Part shown: in pieces, positions 34,591-42,373 of the stretch
Layout of the letters: the number at the start of each line of letters is the position of its first letter
Numbering within the stretch: the stretch's first letter is position 1
From: JAWPMT01 sp965601475
GTDB lineage: Bacteria; Bacteroidota; Bacteroidia; Cytophagales; Cyclobacteriaceae
Assembly (NCBI GenBank): GCA_965601475.1
Contig: OZ271832.1
Coordinates: 6,014,001 to 6,078,000, forward strand
Length of the DNA: 64,000 nt
Reading direction: 5' to 3'
Program-made: the position numbers and the translations under genes
The notes under the pieces: generated by a model
Told to the model about the DNA's origin: nothing
The model's input: the letters and a program-made list of their open reading frames with translations, nothing else
Database searches by the model: none

Positions 34591-35883
34591 TTAGTAATGA
34601 CATTTTGAACATTCCAGACCGCCGTTATCTTCGACCTTCATTGGTTCTTTTGAGGTCTCCGAATGCAGTTCCACCAATTTGGTGTAATAATCATTACCTT
34701 TTGTATTGAGGTTAGTTTCTCGGTGACAGTTGATACACCATCCCATGGTTAGCTCGGAGTACTGATACACCACTTCCATTTCCTCTATTGGACCATGACA
34801 GGTCTCGCATTCTAAGCCACCCACTTGCACATGTTGCGCATGATTGAAGTAGGCCAGATCTGGGAGGTTATGTACCCTTACCCATTCGATAGGCTGTGTG
34901 TTATCGCCATATTCACCTGTTGAAGGGTCATAGTCTATGGCGGCATAAATTTTTTGTATTTCCTCAGATTCAGTCTTGATTGCCGTGTGGCAGTTCATAC
35001 AAATGTTGGCAGATGGAATATTTGCTGATTTCGACTTTCGCACGCCTGTATGGCAGTACTGACAGTCAATTTCGTACTGGCCCGCATGAATCTCGTGAGA
35101 AAAAGCGATCGGCTGAGTGGGTTGATACCCTTGTTGAACGCCAATGGTGAAAGCACCGTCAATCGCCGTTTTCAACAGAACAGCCATGAAGACAAACACG
35201 ATCAAGCCTATGAATGCGTCGCTTTTGAGATATCCAAAAACGTCAAAACCTTGATTTACCAGCTCGCTATCCTCTTCTCCAAGTTCCTTGTTACCTTTTA
35301 CATATTTGGTAAGGACATTGACTACCAGCACCAGGGTAATCAATATGAGGACCAAAACGACCACAAGAATGATTGCGACTGCCGTCAAATACGGCGTGGC
35401 GATTGCCTGTCCGGATTGAGTACCATCACCAGCGACAGTTTCACCTTCAGCTGCAGCAACCTGTACCGGTTCTTTATTCGACTCGACCTTTATATACGCT
35501 AAAATCGACAGTATTTCATCATCCGAGAATGGATAGGCCGTCATCACTGTCTTGTTGTATTCCTCGTACAACTGGACAGCATACTCGTCTCCTTCCTGGA
35601 TCATCTTTTGCGAGTTTCTGATCCAGGGAATCAACCACTCCAACGGCCGACGTTCATGCACACCTTTCAGCGCTGGTCCAATGACCACCTCGTTGATGGC
35701 GTGACACTGTGTACAGTTGTTTTTGTAAAGTTGCTCACCTGCGGAAATGATGGCCTCTTCAGTAGGAATACCATCCGAAGGAGCCTCGTCTTGGGCGTGA
35801 ATGCTGGTGGTAGTCGTGAGAGTGAAAAGGATGAAGAATGCGGTTGTCGCTTGGGTTAGGTTGCGTCGTAATTTTTGTATCAT
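34591..35883 (-). CDS. actA: Alternative complex III subunit ActA, six c-type heme motifs
   Basis: 430 residues from the ATG at 35883, beginning with a signal peptide (hydrophobic run near AFFILFTLTTTTSIHAQ). Heme motif order: CTQCH in an N-terminal mono-heme domain (residues about 40-130), a membrane helix (about 165-190), a second helix, then CQYCH, CMNCH, CETCH, CINCH and CSKCH close to the end. ActA of known complexes has five hemes; here a cytochrome c domain is fused in front. It is the first gene of the operon. An in-frame ATG at 36021 lies upstream of the promoter at 35919-35949 and is rejected. Confidence 0.93.
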   Translation of the reverse strand: MIQKLRRNLTQATTAFFILFTLTTTTSIHAQDEAPSDGIPTEEAIISAGEQLYKNNCTQCHAINEVVIGPALKGVHERRPLEWLIPWIRNSQKMIQEGDEYAVQLYEEYNKTVMTAYPFSDDEILSILAYIKVESNKEPVQVAAAEGETVAGDGTQSGQAIATPYLTAVAIILVVVLVLILITLVLVVNVLTKYVKGNKELGEEDSELVNQGFDVFGYLKSDAFIGLIVFVFMAVLLKTAIDGAFTIGVQQGYQPTQPIAFSHEIHAGQYEIDCQYCHTGVRKSKSANIPSANICMNCHTAIKTESEEIQKIYAAIDYDPSTGEYGDNTQPIEWVRVHNLPDLAYFNHAQHVQVGGLECETCHGPIEEMEVVYQYSELTMGWCINCHRETNLNTKGNDYYTKLVELHSETSKEPMKVEDNGGLECSKCHY

Positions 35884-35918
35884 GTACTTTAAATTACCAT
35901 TTCTGGCTCGAACGTGCA

Positions 35919-35949
35919 CAAAACTAACATCCGAACTTAGTATTTCAAA
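35919..35949 (-). promoter_or_regulatory. Promoter of the act-cta operon
   Basis: On the minus strand TTTG (35946-35949), 19 nt, then TAGTTTTG (35919-35926), a full match to the Bacteroidetes consensus. Transcription would begin near 35912, giving a leader of about 30 nt before actA. Confidence 0.75.
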
Positions 35950-36057
35950 CAGTTTAAAAAACCTTATTGTTTCAGGTCCGTAAGCGACCCCCTTGAATGA
36001 CATCAACGAGCTTACAGTCAATTATTTAGTCCAAAAATTAAAGCATTTCATAGCTAC

Positions 36058-36078
36058 TATTTAGAATGATTCTAAATA
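36058..36078. promoter_or_regulatory. Perfect 21-bp palindrome resembling a Fur/PerR-type box
   Basis: TATTTAGAAT-G-ATTCTAAATA: two perfect 10-bp arms around one base. Its core TTAGAATGATTCTAA has the 7-1-7 form of Fur-family boxes (PerR box TTATAATNATTATAA). It lies 1 bp past the stop of the TPR-CHAT gene and about 110 bp upstream of the act promoter. No T-run follows, so a terminator is less likely. Confidence 0.5.
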
Positions 36079-36079
36079 A

Positions 36080-39000
36080 TTATTTACCCAACAGGACGAA
36101 GGGTGACCAATAGTAAGGATGAGCATAGTCTTTGTTTCCAATCATCTGCAGTTTTGCCTCACGTAAATACCTCGCATATTGTAGCGATTTGGTTTTCTCT
36201 TCTGGGACCTCTGCTTTAGCCAGGCGATCATAGAAATTGATCATCAAGTTCCGCGTTGAAGCATCCGACACTTTCCAGAGAGATACATTCACATTCTTGG
36301 TTCCGGCATAGATCAGCGCCCTTGTCAAGCCAATGATTCCCTCTCCAGTTGAAATCTTACCTAATGCCGTTTCACATGCCGACAGGGTTACCAATTCCGA
36401 ATTCAGATCAAGATCATAGACCTCACCTGCGAACAGAATGCCGTCCTCGTCGGTCTTCGCCGTATCGAGGGACATGAAAATCCCGGAAAACTCGGGTTCC
36501 TGCTGATTTACGAACCCATGGCTGGCGATATGCACATATTTGTAGTTTTTGAGCTCCCCTCCTTTCACAACCCGTTCGTTGGCGTCGGACCTTATGAAAA
36601 GGTCGGAAGTACGTCTGGAATCCCGGAATGTGCTGTCAATGATAAGCGCTTCCTCCTCTGACCCCGGCAGCGGTTTGATTTCAGCTTTGCTGATAGATAT
36701 TCGTTTTCTCAAGGCGTTGGCCACACCACCTTCATCATAGGACGACTGACGCTTATCTTTTAGTATTTCCAAATATGGTGCGTCGAAATTGACCGGAGCT
36801 ATGGTGATCACATCCTTTGGTGCCTTCTCCCGGACTACCTTTTCATTCTGGAAAGTCTTGTACAATAGGTTAGCCGAGAATGTGTAGGACAACCCATAAT
36901 CATTAATTAAATACGGCAGGGAGTCGTAAGGTGTAGTACGATCAAAGTCACGCGTCAACAGCGCTTCGAAGGGAATCGTCGCCATCACGCCATCTAAGGC
37001 TACGATAATGTATTTGACATTTTTGGGAATTTCTGCCGGGAACAACTGGTCATACAAGTCCCGGGCATACCTCCTGTACAGCTTGTCAAACTTATATATA
37101 ACACTCTTCCGAAGGGCATAAATGGCCTTTTCGTAGCCCACGTTCTTGACAGTCTTGTGGATATCAAAGGTCTCCTTTGTGATATAGTTGGCATAGAGAC
37201 TATCATCTGTCAAAAAGTAGGTCAGAAGCATGGTGGAATCCGGGAGGAAATCCTGCAGGGTCTGGATATTCACCACACTTACGTCATATTTCAAATCATA
37301 ATATTTAGGAAAGTCGTTCTCCAACCGGAGTATCAACTGATCATAAGCCTGATTTGCCTTGAAGAGTTGATCCTGATAATAGACCCTTTGGGCGCTGTCT
37401 GGATTGGCTGAAAGTTCTTGGGTGATCTGATTGATGGTCTTTTTTAGGTCCTGCTCCTTCGTAACCAGACTATCAGGAATTCCACCAAAGGATTTGGCAT
37501 TGGACTCTGCCAGGGATGAGAATAGTATTGACCCCTTATTTTTTTCTGTGAAATAGAAAAACCAGTCTTCGTATTCTTTGAGCTTCTCCTCATAGACAGC
37601 TTCTTTACCAATCTGCTTGACATTGGTGGGATTCAACTGCGTGATCATGGAATAAGCCCCATTCACGGCTGATTCATAGATTTTCGTCGATTGGCGAGCG
37701 AGCAGGGCCTGATCCCTCCTATCGGTGTACGACTCCCGAATTTTGTCTACAAGGCTGTCACTCAAGACAAAACTCTGCAGAGAGATATCCAGCCCTTTCA
37801 TATTGCCACTCCTACTGAAACCTGACTCCAGCAACTCACCTTTGAACTGCAGGAACCAAAGCAGGTCCTTACTGTCGAAAAAATTCACAAGGGATGGATT
37901 CACGAAAATATTCTCTTCATTAAAATCCATAAGGCTGGCATTGATCGCAGACTGCACATATTCCAGAGCCAATCTCGTCTTCCCTTGCTCACCATAGACC
38001 CTTGCCACGTTGTAATATGCGTTGGCTATGTTGGGATGCTTACTGCCGTGGATGTTTTCATCAATGACAAGAGCTTTCTTGAAATAAGTGATCGCGAGGT
38101 CAAAATCCCCAGCGAAGTAGTACAAGCTTCCGAGGTTATTATAGGCTGCCGAGGTATTGACGTGCGTTTCCCCCACCAGATTGAAATTTATGTCCAGCAC
38201 GCGACCGTAGTAGTCCAGTGCCTCCCTAAACTTCTCCTGATATATATAAGTGTTGGCTACACCAAGCAGACTGCGAATCGCACTTTGATGGTTCTCTCCG
38301 ACGGTGTTTTTGAAAGTATTGAGCGCCTTCTCATAGTATTCGATTGCCGTGGGATAATCCCCCTTATTCTTTGCGACATCCGCAAACCCAAGGAAGATGG
38401 CTCCAAATTTCGGGTTCCGCTCATCCAGGAACTTGGAGTAAATGATAAGTGCCTGATTATAATATTGCAGTGCAATCTCCAGCCCACCACTGCTCTTGAA
38501 GATATCGGCTATTCCGACATAGGTCGTAGCTACATCCGGATGGTCTGTTCCGAAAACTTCGAGATTGATTTCCAAAGCTTTATTGTAGTTCTCCTTGGCA
38601 AGATTGTAGCTCCCTTTATTTCGATAGAGATTGCCCAAACTGAGGTATGAGTTCGCTACATATGGATGCCGGTCACCGAGAATTTCCCTGTTCGTTTCTA
38701 AGGCATTTTTGAAGTACCGAAAAGCCTCTTCGTATTGAAGCTTGCCATAATACACATTTCCGATGCCCAGGTTTGTAGGCGCAGAATACAGATGTTTCTC
38801 ATCATGCTGGGTGCTTTCTGTGATACGGAGTGCTTCGTTGTATTCTTCAAGCGCTTTCTCATGCTGGCCGGTTAAATAATAAACGTTCCCAATGTTACTG
38901 AGGGCATTGGCCCGTTCCAGATGATTTTCACCTAGGTGAGCGTCGGCTACGGTTAAGGCTTCGTTTGCAGTCTCCAGGGCCTCCTGCAACTCGAATATGG

Positions 39001-39238
39001 CACACAGATTCTCAGAAATCTTATTCTTGGAAGCAACCATCCCTTCCCAGATTTCACCTGTGGCAAAGTGCTCATAGGCTTTCTCAAAATAGAAAATGGA
39101 ACTGTCATGTCTGTTGAACAGCAAGAACGTATCTGCCTTGTGGAAGAATTGCTCTGCTTTAGTACTGTCGCTCGGATTAGCGTGTGCCCCGATTACCATC
39201 AGTAAAAGGGAGAATCCGATAATTTGCCTATGCACCAT
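36080..39238 (-). CDS. TPR-CHAT protein (caspase-like peptidase with tetratricopeptide repeats)
   Basis: 1,052 residues with a signal peptide (MVHRQIIGFSLLLMVIGAHA). About ten TPR units of roughly 42 residues, kinesin-light-chain style, fill residues 30-450. A helical linker follows, then the C-terminal CHAT domain. The catalytic pair is visible: His907 in HIASHGF and Cys955 in TLSACETALG. CHAT proteins are clan CD peptidases; some act in gene-defence systems, but the signal peptide here points to the periplasm. Target unknown. It ends 1 bp before the palindrome and about 130 bp upstream of the act promoter, on the same strand. Confidence 0.92.
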   Translation of the reverse strand: MVHRQIIGFSLLLMVIGAHANPSDSTKAEQFFHKADTFLLFNRHDSSIFYFEKAYEHFATGEIWEGMVASKNKISENLCAIFELQEALETANEALTVADAHLGENHLERANALSNIGNVYYLTGQHEKALEEYNEALRITESTQHDEKHLYSAPTNLGIGNVYYGKLQYEEAFRYFKNALETNREILGDRHPYVANSYLSLGNLYRNKGSYNLAKENYNKALEINLEVFGTDHPDVATTYVGIADIFKSSGGLEIALQYYNQALIIYSKFLDERNPKFGAIFLGFADVAKNKGDYPTAIEYYEKALNTFKNTVGENHQSAIRSLLGVANTYIYQEKFREALDYYGRVLDINFNLVGETHVNTSAAYNNLGSLYYFAGDFDLAITYFKKALVIDENIHGSKHPNIANAYYNVARVYGEQGKTRLALEYVQSAINASLMDFNEENIFVNPSLVNFFDSKDLLWFLQFKGELLESGFSRSGNMKGLDISLQSFVLSDSLVDKIRESYTDRRDQALLARQSTKIYESAVNGAYSMITQLNPTNVKQIGKEAVYEEKLKEYEDWFFYFTEKNKGSILFSSLAESNAKSFGGIPDSLVTKEQDLKKTINQITQELSANPDSAQRVYYQDQLFKANQAYDQLILRLENDFPKYYDLKYDVSVVNIQTLQDFLPDSTMLLTYFLTDDSLYANYITKETFDIHKTVKNVGYEKAIYALRKSVIYKFDKLYRRYARDLYDQLFPAEIPKNVKYIIVALDGVMATIPFEALLTRDFDRTTPYDSLPYLINDYGLSYTFSANLLYKTFQNEKVVREKAPKDVITIAPVNFDAPYLEILKDKRQSSYDEGGVANALRKRISISKAEIKPLPGSEEEALIIDSTFRDSRRTSDLFIRSDANERVVKGGELKNYKYVHIASHGFVNQQEPEFSGIFMSLDTAKTDEDGILFAGEVYDLDLNSELVTLSACETALGKISTGEGIIGLTRALIYAGTKNVNVSLWKVSDASTRNLMINFYDRLAKAEVPEEKTKSLQYARYLREAKLQMIGNKDYAHPYYWSPFVLLGK

Positions 39239-39339
39239 GTTTGGTATCGAAAATCCTGGTTACCCACGAATTTAGTTTCTTGATTCAATTTTTGGGTTTA
39301 TTTTGCCATTAATAACCGCATAGACACCAATCAATAAAA

Positions 39340-41079
39340 ATGACGACACGAATCTGGGGATATCTCAGCTGTCTAATTCTCTTTTTCGGTGCCATGGCAC
39401 AAGACCAGCCAGAGCACGAGAAAAAATTTCATGTTGACGAAGACGGAAAGCTCTTTTGGCAAGCCGATCGACCTGTTTACTTGTTCATTTCCGAAAACCC
39501 TGACGGCAGCGGCGCGAAGCGACTTGAAAGTCAAACCACTGCAGACTATGTGAATCCACTCTACCTGGATACAGAAGGGATCAATTTTATTCGAACGCGA
39601 TGGGCGGTTGATCAAAAAACCAAAGAACCAGTCTCCCCTCAGCAGGAAGTGGAATTTGAGCTCTACAGGGACGGCACGGCGCCTGAAACCAGCGTAGTAT
39701 TCAACGCACCAAACAGGTTTCAAAGCGAGGACGTGCTCTTCTACGGCGACAACCTCATCACAACAGCTACTGCAAAGGACAATCTATCCGGAGTTGAAGA
39801 GATTTTCTATTCCATCAATACAGGTGCCTTCGGGGTGTTCAGCACCGATCTCAACTACGCCCAGGATGGTGACTTTACGATGAGATTCTATTCGCTGGAT
39901 AAGGTGGGTAACGCAGAGAACCCGCAGATCTACAGTTTTACAGTAGACCTCACCAATCCAATCACCAAATACTCCGTATTGGGAGATAAGACAAAGGAAA
40001 TCCTATCACCAAGAACAACCATCAGACTAGAGGGAAACGACGGTTCTTCGGGAGTTGCGGACGTCTACTTCAAAATCGACGATGAAGAGCCACGCGTTTT
40101 CAATGGCAGCATTGCTTTGACCGACGTGCCTGAGGGAGATCATGTCCTCACCTATTACAGTATTGACAAGGTCAACAACAAAGAAGATGACAATACCTAT
40201 GATTTCTACCTGGATCGCACTGCTCCAGAGGTTATTGCCAGTGTCGTTGGAGACCAGTATCAAAACCGGGGCCGTGTTTTCATTTCTACGCGTACAAAGG
40301 TCAAATTAGCAGCTTCCGACAACAAAGCCGGCCTCAACAAGATCTGGTTCAAAATTGACGATGGCCAGGAAGTGCCATATACCGAACCATTTGAATTGCC
40401 AAGGACTCCTGGAAACCACATTATCGAGTACTACGCGTCCGACAAAGTCAATAATGATTTCCGATCACTCTTTGATGAAAGTTCCAGTGGCAGAGAATCC
40501 TTGGACATTGACATTGAAGCGCCTGAGATAGACTTCGGATACACAGGACAGCAATATTTCTCACGAGATACGGCCTTCATCACCAGTCTTACCGACATTG
40601 GTCTCAGTGCCACTGATAATGATTCTGGCGTCAAAGGAATTGGTTATAAGATAAACGGCGGCAAAGGAGCCGTTTATGAAGGACCATTCCGCTTACCAGA
40701 TGAAGGTACTTATGTTATAGACTTCTATGGTACCGATCAAGTGAATAATAGAAATTCGAAGGAGTTTTTCTTCACCGTCGACAATACCGGACCGGAAATT
40801 GAGCATATCCTCAGCATGGAGCCTGTAGGTGTGATCACCCTCAACGATCAGCCTGAGCCTCTAGGTGTCTATTCAAAAGGTGTGAAACTATATCTCGCGG
40901 CCACAGACAATGTCGTAGATACTGAAGCCATCTACTACACCATCAACGATGCTCCGGAAAGAAAGTACAACGAACCCATAGTACTCAATACTTTGGGTAT
41001 CGTGACTTACTCCATTAGAGCCGTGGACAAGCTGGGCAACGTAAGCACCTCCGAGTCGTTTGACATTTTCTTGAAATAG
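39340..41079 (+). CDS. Secreted protein with repeated OmpL47-type beta domains
   Basis: 579 residues with a signal peptide ending near GAMAQ. Five or more beta-rich repeats of about 90 residues, each with the pattern ATDN-x-SGV-x-x-I-x-Y-x-I-(N/D) then Y-x-x-P-(F/I)-x-L and G-x-(H/Y)-x-(I/L)-x-(Y/F)-x-(S/T)-x-D-x-V-x-N. This is the pattern of OmpL47-type / Ig-like bacterial surface proteins. Likely surface-exposed or periplasmic, binding role unknown. It converges on the next gene with no spacer: the two stop codons touch (TAGCTA). Confidence 0.82.
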   Translation: MTTRIWGYLSCLILFFGAMAQDQPEHEKKFHVDEDGKLFWQADRPVYLFISENPDGSGAKRLESQTTADYVNPLYLDTEGINFIRTRWAVDQKTKEPVSPQQEVEFELYRDGTAPETSVVFNAPNRFQSEDVLFYGDNLITTATAKDNLSGVEEIFYSINTGAFGVFSTDLNYAQDGDFTMRFYSLDKVGNAENPQIYSFTVDLTNPITKYSVLGDKTKEILSPRTTIRLEGNDGSSGVADVYFKIDDEEPRVFNGSIALTDVPEGDHVLTYYSIDKVNNKEDDNTYDFYLDRTAPEVIASVVGDQYQNRGRVFISTRTKVKLAASDNKAGLNKIWFKIDDGQEVPYTEPFELPRTPGNHIIEYYASDKVNNDFRSLFDESSSGRESLDIDIEAPEIDFGYTGQQYFSRDTAFITSLTDIGLSATDNDSGVKGIGYKINGGKGAVYEGPFRLPDEGTYVIDFYGTDQVNNRNSKEFFFTVDNTGPEIEHILSMEPVGVITLNDQPEPLGVYSKGVKLYLAATDNVVDTEAIYYTINDAPERKYNEPIVLNTLGIVTYSIRAVDKLGNVSTSESFDIFLK

Positions 41080-42330
41080 CTAATCCAGCGCGTCGTAAAG
41101 CCACTGATGTATGGTGGGTCGAATGTTCATTTCATAGAGCATACGCTGGTTTCTGGTTGGATAAACACGATTGCACAGGAAAATGAAAAGCAGTTCTCTA
41201 TCAGGATCCGCCCAAACGATTGGGCCTGTATAGCCAGTATGGCCAAAACTCCTCACGCTGGCAGATTTGGCCACACTACTCTTCAACGAATCATATTCCA
41301 GCAGAGGTTTATCGAAACCAAGTCCCCGACGATTCCCCTCTGCGGGATACTGAACGGTTGTAAACAAATCTACGGTTTGGTGTTTGAATAAGGTAGTATC
41401 GCGAGTTCTGCCCCTGCGCATCAGCATCTTCCATACTTTCGCCAGGTCTTCGGCATTCCCGAAAAGACCTGCATTGCCGGAAATACCACCCATCATAATG
41501 GCCCCTTCGTCATGAACCCAGCCATGTATGGGCTCTTCCCTGAAAAACGTATCCACCTCAGTCGGTACGATGAGAGAATCCGGGAAAGCTCCCAACGGAT
41601 TGAATGTGAGTGTCTCTGCTTCCAATGGCGTGTAAAAATTCTGTTTCAGGTAGGTTACATAGTCCTGGCCGCTTAGTTTCTCCACCAATTCCGGAACCAG
41701 GTAGAAGAACAAACCTGAGTAAACATAGCCCTGATCCGGGTCGAAATCTGCTTTTTTGATATAGCCCTTAATATGTCTGTAGAAGTCTTTTCTCAGGTAT
41801 TTATCTTCCGCCAACCTAAGGTTGTACCGCTCATTTGGAGAGTCCGAAACATATTTTTTCTTCAAAGACCCCCTCCTGTCCCTTATCTGACTATGATAGG
41901 CGATCCAACTCTGCCAACCCGATTGATGCGCCAACAACATTCGAAAGGTGACCTTTCCACGCTTTCCTTTTAATTCCGGAAAATACGATCGTATCTGGTC
42001 ATCCAGTTCATAGGCTCCTTCTTCATACAGCTTCATAAGCGCCAACGTCGCAGCGGTAACCTTGGTAATTGAAGCCAGGTCATAAAGATGATGTTTCCGC
42101 ACCTGCCTGATACTATCATAAGTATGGAAACCATAGGCCTTGTGCCAATAGACCGAATCTGCTTTGGTCACATAGAGCACGGCCCCAGGAAAGGCCCTAT
42201 TCCTAATCCCCTCGTTGATGAGGCTATCAATCTTTTGAAAAGTATTCCCCAGAGAATCCATTTTTTGAGAAAATGAAAAGAATGAAAAGCAGAATAGGGA
42301 TAAGCTTGCGAAAAAGACCTTAATGTGCAC
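41080..42330 (-). CDS. Serine hydrolase of the beta-lactamase / penicillin-binding fold
   Basis: About 416 residues from the GTG at 42330, which gives a good signal peptide (hydrophobic FFASLSLFCFSFFSFSQ). The catalytic S-x-x-K is in LASITKVTAAT, a YSG takes the place of the YxN motif, and HTG in FGHTGYTGP stands for the KTG motif. Class C beta-lactamase-like esterase or D-aminopeptidase family, periplasmic. Substrate unknown. The open frame runs back to 42567, but that would overlap the serBA gene by almost 200 bp and precede the signal peptide with 79 unlikely residues. Convergent with the OmpL47-type gene. Confidence 0.85.
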   Translation of the reverse strand: MHIKVFFASLSLFCFSFFSFSQKMDSLGNTFQKIDSLINEGIRNRAFPGAVLYVTKADSVYWHKAYGFHTYDSIRQVRKHHLYDLASITKVTAATLALMKLYEEGAYELDDQIRSYFPELKGKRGKVTFRMLLAHQSGWQSWIAYHSQIRDRRGSLKKKYVSDSPNERYNLRLAEDKYLRKDFYRHIKGYIKKADFDPDQGYVYSGLFFYLVPELVEKLSGQDYVTYLKQNFYTPLEAETLTFNPLGAFPDSLIVPTEVDTFFREEPIHGWVHDEGAIMMGGISGNAGLFGNAEDLAKVWKMLMRRGRTRDTTLFKHQTVDLFTTVQYPAEGNRRGLGFDKPLLEYDSLKSSVAKSASVRSFGHTGYTGPIVWADPDRELLFIFLCNRVYPTRNQRMLYEMNIRPTIHQWLYDALD

Positions 42331-42338
42331 AGGGAGTG

Positions 42339-42346
42339 TAGTTTTG
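42339..42346 (+). promoter_or_regulatory. Possible -7 element for the serine operon
   Basis: TAGTTTTG matches TAnnTTTG, 28 bp before the ATG at 42374. No TTG at the right distance upstream, so support is weak; it does favour 42374 over the upstream ATG at 42323. Confidence 0.35.
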
Positions 42347-42373
42347 CGTCTTCTTTTTTTTGGTAACGAACCT

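Noticed and set aside
35884..36021. Upstream start for actA at 36021
   Set aside because: It includes the promoter sequence; the ATG at 35883 gives a proper signal peptide.
36058..36078. Rho-independent terminator for the TPR-CHAT gene
   Set aside because: The palindrome is AT-rich, has a 1-nt centre and no T-run, so it is more like an operator; a terminator role is not fully excluded.
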